From assembly GCF_015767675.1 (NCBI RefSeq), contig NZ_CP065218.1, forward strand, positions 1 through 64,000: DNA of 64,000 bases. The letters are read 5' to 3'. The stretch comes from Vibrio navarrensis. GTDB lineage: Bacteria; Pseudomonadota; Gammaproteobacteria; Enterobacterales; Vibrionaceae. Shown in pieces: positions 29,501-37,623 of this stretch. How positions within the stretch are numbered: the stretch's first letter is position 1; each line of letters opens with the position of its first letter. The position numbers and the translations under genes were made by a program. Below the pieces are notes generated by a model. It was not told the origin of the DNA. It was given only the letters and a program-made list of their open reading frames with translations, and made no database searches.

Positions 29501-29739
29501 AAGTTGAACAAGGCGTTGAGTTCGCTGAAGCGGTGATTCAGTCTGCGGCGGTGCGGGCAAAACCGATTATGTTGACCGCGCTGGCCGCTATGATTGGGGC
29601 AGTCTTTATCCTCGACGACCCGATTTTCAACGGTTTAGCGATAAGTCTGATTTTCGGCATCTTCGTCTCAACCATCCTGACGTTGATTGTTATTCCAGTG
29701 CTTTATTTCACCTTTATGCGAAAACGCTTCAGCCATTAA
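26587..29739 (+). CDS. RND-family efflux pump
   Basis: 1050 residues with the RND plan: helix 1, a large periplasmic loop (about 40-330), helices 2-6, a cytoplasmic link, helix 7, second loop and helices 8-12. The proton-relay Asp residues are present in helix 4 (GILVDDAIVVVENIHRH). The signatures SMGMLISLAVAFVLSPWLAG and the late GIIVRNSILLVDF are typical. The ATG at 26587 follows AAAGGTGA. Being last in the sulfur-responsive unit, it may expel a sulfur-related or toxic thiol compound. That is context inference, and a general drug pump is the alternative. Confidence 0.92.
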   Translation: MTQRLGISGRIAAAFQNSAMTPLLALVGLLMGIFAVVVTPKEEEPQIDVTFADVYIPFPGASPQEVASLVTTPAEQVISEIQGIDKIYSFSQPDGAMIVAIFEVGVTRSDAVVRIYNKLYSNKDWMPQGVGVGEPIIKPRGIEDVPIVTITLSDKDGHYSGQQLTQIAHGLETELKRIDGTRDIYTVGAHATIVDVRLDPVKMNAYGVTISQLNQALPSANQRSTTLSLTHDNQQLPLQIGEFLTQVDQVKQLVVGVQNGSPVYFEDIAEIALGVDTPKHNVWTSDKHTLSPAVTLAIAKKSGENAVNVAKTVEARIDVLKNQLIPADIDVAITRDYGKTAADKSNTLIGKLAFATTAVVLLVLLTMGWRESLVVGIAIIVTLMITLFASWAWGFTLNRVSLFALIFSIGILVDDAIVVVENIHRHMSMGKKKLSELIPVAVDEVGGPTILATLTVIAALLPMAFVSGLMGPYMSPIPINASMGMLISLAVAFVLSPWLAGKMPKAGKHENEHQADSIFHKLMAPFITAEKQARNRLFLLLGVLGLIAGSVALPVMQAVVLKMLPFDNKSEFQVVLDMPEGASLERTQRVLFELGQELAKVPEVENYQIYVGNAAPINFNGLVRHYFLRNQANQGDIQVNLLDRRERDRDSHEIASAVRPVLNQIASQFGGKVKVVEVPPGPPVWSPILAEVYAPTPELRAQAARQVRDIFRNSEDIVDVDMYLPEIHQKWQVKIDRSKAARLMVPYSEIVDVLATTVGGKPITYLHTEHSKYPVPVMIQAQEGAKVRLEQLLNLKVSSQNGNHYPLTELVSITQSQMEDYIVHKNLVPMVMVVADMTGEIDSPLYGMFNLSGELDQAMTLDQYYIHQPDGLQGISIMWDGEWTITYETFRDMGIAYAVGMVLIYLLVVAQFKSYLVPLIIMAPIPLTIIGVMPGHALLGAQFTATSMIGMIALAGIIVRNSILLVDFINQQVEQGVEFAEAVIQSAAVRAKPIMLTALAAMIGAVFILDDPIFNGLAISLIFGIFVSTILTLIVIPVLYFTFMRKRFSH

Positions 29740-29760
29740 TTGGCTATGTCGACTAACTAG

Positions 29761-29784
29761 CGAGGCCCAACAGGGCCTCGTCTA
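29761..29784 (+). terminator. Terminator after the RND pump
   Basis: 8-bp stem CGAGGCCC/GGGCCTCG with an AACA loop. The T-run is weak (TCTATTTT). It ends next to the stop of the converging EEP pseudogene. Confidence 0.75.
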
Positions 29785-30186
29785 TTTTGGGTGGTTAAGA
29801 GTAAGCGTACTGCTCAACGGGCAATGGTCGCTAAGTTGAAAACGCAGTACATCAAGGCTATCAAAGCGCGTCTGTTTGGCTTCAGACGATGTCAGGGAAT
29901 GGCTGACGAGTATGTGATCGATCAAAGATCGAAAACGGTGAGTTTTGCTCGGTTGCCTTTTCGAACGCACCTGACATAACGCTTCACTGTGCTGAGACGC
30001 CAAGCGAAATTGCCCAGAATCTGCCAAGATTTCATAGAGCCAATCGCCCGCATAGGCGAGGTTGTGGTTGAAGTCACCTAAAATCACATAGTGTTGTTTT
30101 TGCGCTTCTCTGCTCTTTATCCACTTTGCCAATTGTTTGCCTTGTCGTTTGAGTGTCTGGCAAGCTTCCGTCGTTTTAAATGCACC

Positions 30187-30196
30187 ACTGCAACCC
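30187..30196. repeat. Target-site duplication, left of IS copy 1
   Basis: ACTGCAACCC, identical to 31440-31449 on the other side of the element. 10 bp fits the ISAs1 family. Confidence 0.92.
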
Positions 30197-31439
30197 CAGG
30201 GCAAGATCATGAACATTTCTTGTACAACGCAAGGTTAAATTTGACCTGAAGCACGGTCTGTGATCTTATGCTCTTCTTTTGGGGAGCGACCATGAATATT
30301 AATACCATCAAAGCGCATTTCAGTATCATCCGTGACAAACGGCAAAGTGCAAAAGTTGATTATCCTCTGTTTGATATTTTGTTTGGGTCTATCTGTGCCG
30401 TGATAGCCGGAGGTCAAGGCTGGACTGACATTCGTGAATATGTTCTTGGCCACCATGAGTGGTTTCTTAAACAGGGGCTGTTTGAAAACGGTGTGCCTGT
30501 CGACGATACCTTTGCTCGTTTGATTGCAAATATTGATCCTGCCGAGTTTCGCGACTGCTTCCTGGGTTGGATGAATGCGGTACATACCATGACGTTTGGT
30601 GAGGTGGTTGCCATTGATGGCAAGACTTTGCGCGGCTCCTACGATAGAGACGACAGGCAAAGCACCATCCATATGGTGAGCGCCTATGCAAGTGCTAACC
30701 AAATGGTACTGGGTCAACTCAAAACCAACAATAAAAGCAATGAAATTACCGCGATTCCAGAGCTTATTAAGATGCTCGACTTGCGAGGAGCTATCGTGAC
30801 GATTGATGCGATGGCCTGCCAGACCAAGATTGCCAAGGCGATCACTAGCAAGGGCGGTGATTACTTGTTGGCAGTAAAGGGGAATCAAGGCAAGTTGTCG
30901 GCAGCCATACAGACAGCCTTCGCCCCACACCGCCGTGCCCCAATTGACAAAACCACCTATCAAATCGAGAAACAAAAAGGCCGCGTTGAAGCACGTACTT
31001 GCCATGTACTCAAGGCTAGTGAGTTAGAGGGTGACTTCTCAACGTGGAGCGGACTCACCAGTATTGTCATGGTTGAAAATTACCGAGTAGCCAAAGGTAA
31101 AGCGCCAAAGTTGGAGTACCGCTACTACATAAGTTCAGCAGACCTGACCGCGGAGCAGGCAGGAAATGCCATTCGAGCCCACTGGGGCATAGAGTCAATG
31201 CACTGGATTTTAGATGTGAGCATGCGAGAAGACGCTTGTCAGATTTACCGACAAAACGCGGCTGAAAATTTGGCAGGTTTAAGACACATGGCACTTAACA
31301 TGCTAAGAGCTGAGCCAAGCAAAATTAGTGTGCCAATGAAGCAGAAACGTTGCATGATGAACCCCGGCTTCTTGGAGCAAGTCTTAGTTGCTGGATTTAA
31401 GTCAATGACTAAATTCTAACCATTCATGCGGACGCCCTG
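30197..31439 (+). mobile_element. ISAs1-family insertion sequence, copy 1
   Basis: 1243 bp, bounded by imperfect inverted repeats. The left end reads CAGGGC-N6-CATGAA. The right end, complemented, reads CAGGGCGTCCGCATGAA, matching at CAGGGC and CATGAA. It contains one transposase gene and is flanked by a perfect 10-bp duplication, so it inserted by transposition and has not rearranged since. It disrupts the EEP nuclease gene. Copy 2 at 56775-58017 has the same length and differs at only one base that I can find (31057 A; 57635 G). Confidence 0.95.
30292..31419 (+). CDS. ISAs1-family transposase (copy 1)
   Basis: 375 residues from the ATG at 30292 (GGGGAG 5 bp upstream). It has the N-terminal DUF4338/H-repeat-associated region (FGSICAVIAGGQGWTDIREY) and the DDE domain: Asp in VVAIDGKTLRGSYD, Asp in IVTIDAMACQTKIAKAI, and the catalytic Glu in HWGIESMHWILDVSMREDAC. 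All motifs are intact, so it is probably active. It differs from copy 2 by a single residue: Thr here, Ala in copy 2, in the SGLxSIVMVENYR segment. Confidence 0.95.
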   Translation: MNINTIKAHFSIIRDKRQSAKVDYPLFDILFGSICAVIAGGQGWTDIREYVLGHHEWFLKQGLFENGVPVDDTFARLIANIDPAEFRDCFLGWMNAVHTMTFGEVVAIDGKTLRGSYDRDDRQSTIHMVSAYASANQMVLGQLKTNNKSNEITAIPELIKMLDLRGAIVTIDAMACQTKIAKAITSKGGDYLLAVKGNQGKLSAAIQTAFAPHRRAPIDKTTYQIEKQKGRVEARTCHVLKASELEGDFSTWSGLTSIVMVENYRVAKGKAPKLEYRYYISSADLTAEQAGNAIRAHWGIESMHWILDVSMREDACQIYRQNAAENLAGLRHMALNMLRAEPSKISVPMKQKRCMMNPGFLEQVLVAGFKSMTKF

Positions 31440-31449
31440 ACTGCAACCC
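31440..31449. repeat. Target-site duplication, right of IS copy 1
   Basis: ACTGCAACCC, the partner of 30187-30196. Confidence 0.92.
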
Positions 31450-32071
31450 GCTTTCAGATGCACGTTTAGCAAGTGAATATCCGCATAAGGCGCCTGCTTA
31501 ATAATTACGTACGCGGCAAATCGCAGTTTGCTATTGGCCTGAGTATCTAGAACAATCTCTTGTGGATCTTCAAAGGGAATCTCTTTTTTAATCGCGAAAC
31601 CCGTGTATTGGTTGATGTCATCAAATTGATGGCGGCGAAAGGGAGGGCTAGCGCGATCAGAGAGCCGCACATGGTAATCGGCACCGACGATTTGTTGTAT
31701 CGCTTTGATGTCGTTGACCTCTTGGAAAGCGAGAATATCGGCTTGGGTTTGCTGAAAATAGAATGCCATTTTCGCCACATCCTCTGCTTGTCGTTGGCTT
31801 TCAGCCATCTTCTTGGTTGGCACGCTGCTGAGCCACTGCATATTCCAGGTGGAAATATGCACTGTGCCTGCGGCGTGGGCTAAAACAGACAACGGTAACC
31901 CAAAATAAATCAAAAAAAGTATACTGAGTCGTTTCTTCATCACTATTATTCCCAAGTCATTCGGCAACCCTTTATCCTATAAGAGCTCAAAAAATTTCAA
32001 GCAGAAAAGAGCACATTTTTGCAATTTTCACGCTTTTCTTCCTAACTGAGACCGGTGCCAACAAGATCGAT

Positions 32072-32085
32072 TTGATCTTAATCCA
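32072..32085 (+). promoter_or_regulatory. Upstream FNR-like site
   Basis: TTGATCTTAATCCA matches the FNR palindrome TTGAT-N4-ATCAA at 9 of 10 defined positions, 27 bp (centre to centre) upstream of a perfect site. It could be a secondary FNR site for nrdD. Confidence 0.55.
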
Positions 32086-32098
32086 TACCCCATTTTTG

Positions 32099-32112
32099 TT
32101 GATCAAAATCAA
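32099..32112 (+). promoter_or_regulatory. FNR box of nrdDG
   Basis: TTGATCAAAATCAA is a perfect FNR palindrome. Its centre (32105.5) is 41.5 bp before a predicted start at about 32147, whose -10 element TTAAAT lies at 32135-32140. This is the class II activator geometry, so nrdDG should be switched on without oxygen. Confidence 0.75.
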
Positions 32113-32143
32113 TACCCAGGGCGGCGGCTTTTCGTTAAATACG

Positions 32144-32190
32144 CCACAACATATAGTGCCAGTCGGATAAAAAATAACCCTATATAGTGT
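32144..32190 (+). promoter_or_regulatory. Tandem NrdR boxes
   Basis: Two 16-bp NrdR-like boxes, at 32144-32159 (core ACAACATATAGTGC) and 32175-32190 (core CCCTATATAGTGT), start 31 bp apart, the three-turn spacing usual for NrdR. They overlap and follow the predicted start of transcription, where NrdR would repress. Confidence 0.75.
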
Positions 32191-32235
32191 GTTTGTGGAT
32201 AACTCTGTGAGTATGCTAAGGGTAAGGAGAAGAAA

Positions 32236-34356
32236 GTGAAACCAATCGTAATCAAGCGTGATGGCTCTAGGGCTCCATTTAGCCGCGATCGTATTCAAGC
32301 TGCGGTAGAAGCGGCTGCCGAGCATGTGGATAAAGAAATCGCCATTTATGCCCTTAACGTTGCCTTAGCGGTTGAATTGCAGCTAAAAGATCACGACGAA
32401 GTTCACATTCACGAAATCCAAACCTTGGTTGAAAATGAACTGATGCAAGGCCCTTACAAGTCGCTTGCCAGAGCTTACATTGAGTACCGTCATGATCGTG
32501 ATATTGCACGCGAAAAACAGAGTACGCTGACGCGAGAAATCGAAGGATTGATTGAAGAGAGCAATGTTGACCTCATTAATGAAAACGCCAACAAAGACGG
32601 TAAAGTCATCCCAACTCAGCGTGATTTGCTCGCAGGTATTGTCGCCAAGCACTATGCCAAAACGCATATTTTGCCAAGAGATGTCGTGCAGGCACACGAA
32701 GAGGGCGATATTCACTACCACGATTTAGACTACGCACCTTTTTTCCCTATGTTTAACTGCATGTTGATAGACTTGAAGGGCATGCTGACACACGGCTTTA
32801 AAATGGGAAACGCAGAAATTGACACGCCAAAGTCGATTTCCACCGCGACAGCAGTCACCGCGCAAATCATTGCTCAGGTTGCCAGCCATATTTACGGCGG
32901 AACCACAATTAACCGCATAGATGAAGTGCTTGAACCCTATGTGATGGCCAGCTATGAGAAACACCTCGACATCGCGCGTGAGTGGGATATCTATGAACCA
33001 GAAGGTTTTGCGCGCGCTCGTACCGAAAAAGAGTGCTACGACGCATTTCAATCCTTGGAATACGAAGTGAACACCTTACACACCGCCAACGGGCAAACGC
33101 CGTTTGTCACTTTTGGTTTTGGTCTTGGCACCAGTTGGGCATCGAAACTTATCCAGCGATCAATTTTGAAAAACCGTATCGCGGGTCTGGGCAAAAATCG
33201 CAAAACTGCCGTTTTTCCTAAATTGGTCTTTGCTATCAAAGATGGTCTCAACCATAAACCAGCAGATCCTAATTACGACATCAAACAACTGGCATTAGAA
33301 TGTGCTTCTAAGCGCATGTACCCGGATATCCTTAACTACGACAAAGTGGTTGAAGTGACCGGTTCTTTCAAAACACCGATGGGATGTCGCAGCTTTTTAA
33401 GCACTTACGAAGAAAATGGCGAACTGATCCATGAAGGGCGTAACAATCTCGGTGTGGTGAGCCTCAACTTGCCACGTATTGCACTCAAAGCCGCTGGTGA
33501 TGAGCAGCGTTTTTATCAATTGCTGGATGAGAAACTGAAGCTAGCCCGTCGCGCTTTAGAAACGCGCATTAGCCGTTTAGAGAATGTTAAAGCGCGTGTT
33601 GCGCCGATTCTTTACATGGAAGGGGCGTGTGGTGTGCGTTTGAAAGCTGACCAAGCGATTTCCGATATTTTCAAACACGGGCGAGCGTCTATTTCCCTTG
33701 GCTACATTGGCATCCATGAAACGATCAATGCCCTTTACCGTGATGGCACGCATGTTTATGACGACACGAGTCTGCGTGAAAAGGCGCTAGAGATTGTTAA
33801 ACGCATGAAAGCGGCTGTGGATCTGTGGACAGAAGAGACTGGTTATGGATTTAGCCTCTATGGCACACCAAGTGAAAACCTGTGCAGCCGTTTCTGCCGA
33901 ATTGACACCAAAGAGTTTGGCGTGATTGCAGGCGTGACCGACAAAGGTTACTACACCAATAGTTTTCATTTGGATGTAGAGAAAAAAGTCAACCCTTACG
34001 ATAAGATCGATTTCGAAATGCCGTATCCGGAAATTTCCAGCGGCGGGTTTATCTGCTATGGCGAATTTCCAAACATGCAAAACAACGTTGAAGCGTTGGA
34101 AAACGTGTGGGATTACAGCTACAGCCGAGTGCCTTACTACGGCACCAATACGCCCATCGACGAGTGCTACGAGTGTGGTTACAACGGAGAATTTGACTGT
34201 ACCAGCAAAGGGTTCACCTGCCCGAAATGTGGTAACCATGATTCCTCAAAAGTGTCAGTGACTCGCCGGGTGTGTGGTTATTTAGGCAGCCCAGACGCAC
34301 GGCCGTTCAACTTCGGCAAGCAAGAAGAAGTGATTCGTCGAGTCAAGCATCTCTAG
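32236..34356 (+). CDS. nrdD: Anaerobic ribonucleoside-triphosphate reductase
   Basis: 706 residues, GTG start with AAGGAGAAG upstream. N-terminal ATP-cone (KRDGSRAPFSRDRIQAAVEA), then the ten-stranded glycyl-radical barrel. The C-terminus has a zinc site (CYECGYNG, CPKCGNH) and the glycyl-radical loop RRVCGYLGSPDARP with the radical Gly. It makes dNTPs from NTPs without oxygen using formate. It is activated by NrdG, encoded 63 bp downstream. The upstream FNR and NrdR sites fit its role. Confidence 0.97.
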   Translation: MKPIVIKRDGSRAPFSRDRIQAAVEAAAEHVDKEIAIYALNVALAVELQLKDHDEVHIHEIQTLVENELMQGPYKSLARAYIEYRHDRDIAREKQSTLTREIEGLIEESNVDLINENANKDGKVIPTQRDLLAGIVAKHYAKTHILPRDVVQAHEEGDIHYHDLDYAPFFPMFNCMLIDLKGMLTHGFKMGNAEIDTPKSISTATAVTAQIIAQVASHIYGGTTINRIDEVLEPYVMASYEKHLDIAREWDIYEPEGFARARTEKECYDAFQSLEYEVNTLHTANGQTPFVTFGFGLGTSWASKLIQRSILKNRIAGLGKNRKTAVFPKLVFAIKDGLNHKPADPNYDIKQLALECASKRMYPDILNYDKVVEVTGSFKTPMGCRSFLSTYEENGELIHEGRNNLGVVSLNLPRIALKAAGDEQRFYQLLDEKLKLARRALETRISRLENVKARVAPILYMEGACGVRLKADQAISDIFKHGRASISLGYIGIHETINALYRDGTHVYDDTSLREKALEIVKRMKAAVDLWTEETGYGFSLYGTPSENLCSRFCRIDTKEFGVIAGVTDKGYYTNSFHLDVEKKVNPYDKIDFEMPYPEISSGGFICYGEFPNMQNNVEALENVWDYSYSRVPYYGTNTPIDECYECGYNGEFDCTSKGFTCPKCGNHDSSKVSVTRRVCGYLGSPDARPFNFGKQEEVIRRVKHL

Positions 34357-34419
34357 TTGTAAAAAAGGATAGGGAGTCAACTTTACATGAGTTGGCTCTG
34401 CCCTTTGAAAAGGTCAGTG

Positions 34420-34887
34420 ATGAACTATCACCAATATTACCCGGTGGATGTTGTGAATGGACCGGGAACGCGCTGCACGCTGTTTGTTTCGGGCTGTGTC
34501 CATCAATGCCGTGGCTGCTACAATCAATCCACGCAGCGTTTAGATTCTGGATCGCCTTTTACCCAAGAGGCGGAGGACAGAATCATCGCCGATCTCAATG
34601 ATACGCGGATAGCTCGACGCGGGTTATCGCTTTCGGGTGGCGATCCGCTTCATCCTGCCAACGTGGCCGATGTGTTGCACTTGGTAAAACGCGTTCGAGC
34701 GGAGTGTGAAGGCAAAGATATCTGGTTGTGGACAGGTTACTGCCTAGATGAACTCGATACCGCGCAACGCGAAGTCCTTGGCTATATCGATACCCTAATC
34801 GACGGTAAGTTTGAGCAAGACAAGGCAGACCCCAGCTTGAAATGGCGAGGCAGTACGAATCAAATCATTCATACCTTTACTCTGTGA
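34420..34887 (+). CDS. nrdG: Anaerobic ribonucleotide reductase activating protein
   Basis: 155 residues from the ATG at 34420 (AAAGGTC upstream), which matches the usual NrdG start MNYHQYYPVDVVNGPG. An ATG at 34387 with GGGAGTC is a possible longer start. The radical-SAM CxxxCxxC cluster is in SGCVHQCRGCYNQ. It generates the glycyl radical on NrdD. Part of the nrdDG unit. Confidence 0.95.
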   Translation: MNYHQYYPVDVVNGPGTRCTLFVSGCVHQCRGCYNQSTQRLDSGSPFTQEAEDRIIADLNDTRIARRGLSLSGGDPLHPANVADVLHLVKRVRAECEGKDIWLWTGYCLDELDTAQREVLGYIDTLIDGKFEQDKADPSLKWRGSTNQIIHTFTL

Positions 34888-35079
34888 AACAACGGTTGTA
34901 CTAGCATAAAACTCTATCTGCGCTTTTTATGTTAATAAAATGTTGCTCGTTTTGGTTTTTTTCACTGAATTGATTGGCAAGGTAAAAATTTGCTTCGTCT
35001 TCACAATCCTTTGATGTTAAGTTTTATCTTCCTATCAGGATGACTTCCATCACTTGAATTTCAAAGGGTTGTGACTTTC

Positions 35080-36267
35080 ATGTTTTCTCAATTACCAACA
35101 CCAGCTTTAGATCCAATTCTTTCATTAACCGTCGCTTTTCGTAACGATCCTCGTAGCGAAAAAGTAGACCTTGGAATTGGTGTTTACAAAAATAGCCAAG
35201 GCGAAACGCCTATCATGCGTGCAGTCTCTCAGGCGCAGCATATCGTCGCTGATACACAAAAAACCAAATCTTATGTAGGCCTCGCTGGCTGTGAAGAGTT
35301 CAACCAATCGATGGTGGACCTATTGCTAAAAGGCACATCGGTACTGGATCGCGTGGCCGCAATTCAGACTCCTGGTGCGAGTGGTGCGCTACGTATGTTG
35401 GGCGATTTGATGAAAGTGGCTCAGCCAGATACCACGGTTTGGATTTCGAACCCAAGTTATGTCAACCACAAGCCTGTTATGGAAGCGGCGGGTCTCAAGG
35501 TCAAGTATTACCGCTACTTTAGTCCACTGACTAAGCAGGTCGATACCGAACTCATGCTGCAAGATTTGGCAGGGGCTGGTGTGAATGATGTCGTGCTGCT
35601 GCACGGTTGTTGTCACAACCCGACAGGTGCCGATATTGATTTTTCCGCTTGGCAAGCGATTACCGAACTGGCCGTGAAAAATGGCTTTACGCCGTTTGTC
35701 GATATCGCCTATCAAGGTTTTGGGGATGGTCTGGAAGAAGATGCGAAAGGTCTGCAATACATGGCCAATCAAGTCGAAGAGATGCTTATCACCACCTCCT
35801 GTTCGAAAAACTTTGGTTTATACCGTGAGCGTACTGGCGCTGCGATTGTCATTGGTCAAAGTGCACTAGCTGCACAAAATGCCAAGGGCAAACTCATGAC
35901 TCTGGCTCGCGCCACGTACACCATGCCGCCAGATCACGGCGCCGCTTTGGTAAAAACTGTGCTGCAAGATCAAGCATTAACCACATTGTGGAAGCAAGAA
36001 CTGAGTGAAATGCAGCAACGTTTGTTAAACCTTCGTCAAACCTTGTGTAATGAATTGAGAAATCAGCACAATACGTCACAATTCGACTTTATTGAAAGCC
36101 ACAAGGGGATGTTTACTGTGCTAGGCTTTTCACCAGAGCAAATGGGAACGTTGCGTGAAGAATATGGAATTTATGGGGTGGGAGATGGGCGAATTAATAT
36201 CGCTGGCCTGACAGAAAAGGACATTCCTTACGTAGCTGATGCGATAGTTAAAGTCTCACAACGTTAA
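35080..36267 (+). CDS. Aromatic/aspartate aminotransferase (class I)
   Basis: 395 residues from the ATG at 35080, with AAAGGG at a good distance; a GTG at 35071 is too close to that site. PLP-enzyme features: HGCCHNPTGADI, the FVDIAYQGFG loop with the pyridine-contacting Asp, and the Schiff-base Lys in TSCSKNFGLYRERTG. The sequence is of the TyrB/AspC group. Following nrdDG is the same order as in V. cholerae (VCA0511-VCA0513, from memory). It transfers amino groups between aromatic or acidic amino acids and 2-oxoglutarate. Confidence 0.9.
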   Translation: MFSQLPTPALDPILSLTVAFRNDPRSEKVDLGIGVYKNSQGETPIMRAVSQAQHIVADTQKTKSYVGLAGCEEFNQSMVDLLLKGTSVLDRVAAIQTPGASGALRMLGDLMKVAQPDTTVWISNPSYVNHKPVMEAAGLKVKYYRYFSPLTKQVDTELMLQDLAGAGVNDVVLLHGCCHNPTGADIDFSAWQAITELAVKNGFTPFVDIAYQGFGDGLEEDAKGLQYMANQVEEMLITTSCSKNFGLYRERTGAAIVIGQSALAAQNAKGKLMTLARATYTMPPDHGAALVKTVLQDQALTTLWKQELSEMQQRLLNLRQTLCNELRNQHNTSQFDFIESHKGMFTVLGFSPEQMGTLREEYGIYGVGDGRINIAGLTEKDIPYVADAIVKVSQR

Positions 36268-36280
36268 ATCAGGTGATTAG

Positions 36281-36907
36281 ATGAAGAATTGTCAACTTAT
36301 TTTACCCTTACTACTTTGCGGCGGTCTGAGTGCGTGTGTTACAGCACCTATACAAGAGAATAAGGTCGAAAATAAGCCAGAAGTCAACAAAGAACAAACC
36401 GTCGAACAGGTAACCAAACAGCCTGAACCCATCGAGGCGGAACAACCCGTTATTGAGTTAAAGGCGAAAAAAACCTCAGATGGTAAGCTGATTCTCGGTG
36501 AAAAAGAGTGGGTTTATGTGCCTGGGTTAGAAGAAGCATTTCGTTCACGTATTGATACTGGGGCAACTACTTCATCCATTAGCGCCGTTGATATCGTCGA
36601 TTTTGAACGTGACGGCAAAGATTGGGTTAAATTCAAAATCGAACATGACGGTATTCAGAGTAAAGAGATTGCTCTGCCTGTGGAGCGCTGGGTTAAAATT
36701 CGTCAATCGAGTGCAGAAGGAACGCAGCGCCGTCCGGTCGTTTTAGCTTGGATTCAAATCGGCGATCTCAAAGAAAAGACCGAGTTTACCTTAACAGACA
36801 GAACGCATCTTAGTTACCCAATGCTACTCGGACGCAGCTTCTTCAAAGATGTGGCCGTTGTTGATGTCTCACGCAAGTATGTTCAGGATAAACCGCAAAG
36901 CAAATAG
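36281..36907 (+). CDS. Lipoprotein with retropepsin-like Zn_protease (PF05618-type) domain
   Basis: 208 residues. Lipoprotein signal peptide with lipobox LSAC (Cys19), then a charged linker rich in Glu, Lys and Pro (about 25-70), and a C-terminal aspartic-protease-like domain (about 75-200) with the DTGA motif in SRIDTGATTSSISAVDI and the hydrophobic loop YPMLLGRSFF. The family is labelled an ATP-dependent zinc protease, but the motif is that of retropepsins. Anchored in the envelope. 13 bp after the aminotransferase gene, so probably co-transcribed. Substrate unknown. Confidence 0.8.
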   Translation: MKNCQLILPLLLCGGLSACVTAPIQENKVENKPEVNKEQTVEQVTKQPEPIEAEQPVIELKAKKTSDGKLILGEKEWVYVPGLEEAFRSRIDTGATTSSISAVDIVDFERDGKDWVKFKIEHDGIQSKEIALPVERWVKIRQSSAEGTQRRPVVLAWIQIGDLKEKTEFTLTDRTHLSYPMLLGRSFFKDVAVVDVSRKYVQDKPQSK

Positions 36908-36910
36908 CAA

Positions 36911-36939
36911 AAGGGACCAACACGGTCCCTTCGATTTTT
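36911..36939. terminator. Terminator between converging genes
   Basis: 8-bp stem AAGGGACC/GGTCCCTT with a 5-base loop, followed by a T-rich run. Confidence 0.8.
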
Positions 36940-36948
36940 ATGCTCTGA

Positions 36949-37485
36949 TCAGAAATGGAATCGTACTGACATCAATATTTGATGGCCGTAAATACCGTTA
37001 TTACGAATGTCGGCGCCTATCGAAAGCTGCTGCGTTGAGTGGAATCTTGCACCGATACCAATGATGGAGGCCGTGTCATCATTAGAAATAAGTTGTCCAA
37101 CGCGGCCATGAACTTCAATATTTTCCATCAACCAAATGCGGCTTCCAATGTTAATTTCGGTTTTCCACTCATCACCAATGGTATCGCTGGAGTCTGATTT
37201 CACGTTGTGCAGAAGCATTTGGCCGTAAATATCGGCAAATTGCCCCATTGGTCCATTAAAACCAATGCCCCCCGCGAGATCCCAGTCACCGCTAAATTCA
37301 CTGTCAAATCGCGCGACAATGTGTGTATTTTCAGTGAAGTAGGTATTAAATTCAGCCCCAAACGTTCCAGGGCTCGAACCCATGCGCACCTCAAACATGT
37401 TGTAATTAAAGTTGTTTGCACTTGCTGCAATTGGGAGCAAAGTACATACACCCAACATTGCCGTTTTGAGAGCTCTACTTAGCAT
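36949..37485 (-). CDS. Outer-membrane beta-barrel protein (OmpA-like barrel only)
   Basis: 178 residues from the ATG at 37483-37485 with GGAG upstream. Signal peptide ending IAASA, then about eight alternating strands with the C-terminal sequence HQILMSVRFHF ending in Phe, the hallmark of barrels folded by BamA. No periplasmic domain. Function unknown. Homologous small barrels are common in Vibrio. Confidence 0.75.
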   Translation of the reverse strand: MLSRALKTAMLGVCTLLPIAASANNFNYNMFEVRMGSSPGTFGAEFNTYFTENTHIVARFDSEFSGDWDLAGGIGFNGPMGQFADIYGQMLLHNVKSDSSDTIGDEWKTEINIGSRIWLMENIEVHGRVGQLISNDDTASIIGIGARFHSTQQLSIGADIRNNGIYGHQILMSVRFHF

Positions 37486-37623
37486 GTGATCTCCGAAGCC
37501 AAAAAAATAACGATCCATTATGACAAAAATAGCCTGCAATTAGCAGGCCAAATAAGTATAGGCGATGAAAATCAGTAGCATACCAGCATTTGGGCGCAAA
37601 TTTAAATTCGATGGCCGTGTGGC

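Larger units (their letters stand above)
29782..31940 (-). pseudogene. Secreted endonuclease/exonuclease/phosphatase (EEP) gene split by an IS
   Basis: The 5' part (31940 down to 31440) has a signal peptide (MKKRLSILFLIYFGLPLSVL, then AHA), the STWNMQW strand and the FQEV catalytic motif. The 3' part (30196 down to 29782) carries LGDFNHN and the terminal SDHCPL motif with the active-site His. Removing the ISAs1 element and one 10-bp duplication rejoins LKAGCS to GAFKTTE in frame, giving a protein of about 302 residues with all EEP motifs. So the gene was intact until the insertion and is otherwise undamaged. It probably cut extracellular DNA or phosphodiesters. A truncated N-terminal product ending in IS sequence (GVRMNG) is still possible. 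Confidence 0.9.

Noticed and set aside
30235..31005. Long minus-strand frame (256 codons) antisense to the transposase, repeated at 56813-57583
   Set aside because: It is an exact shadow of the transposase gene in both IS copies, has no family features or ribosome site, and is fully explained by the plus-strand gene.
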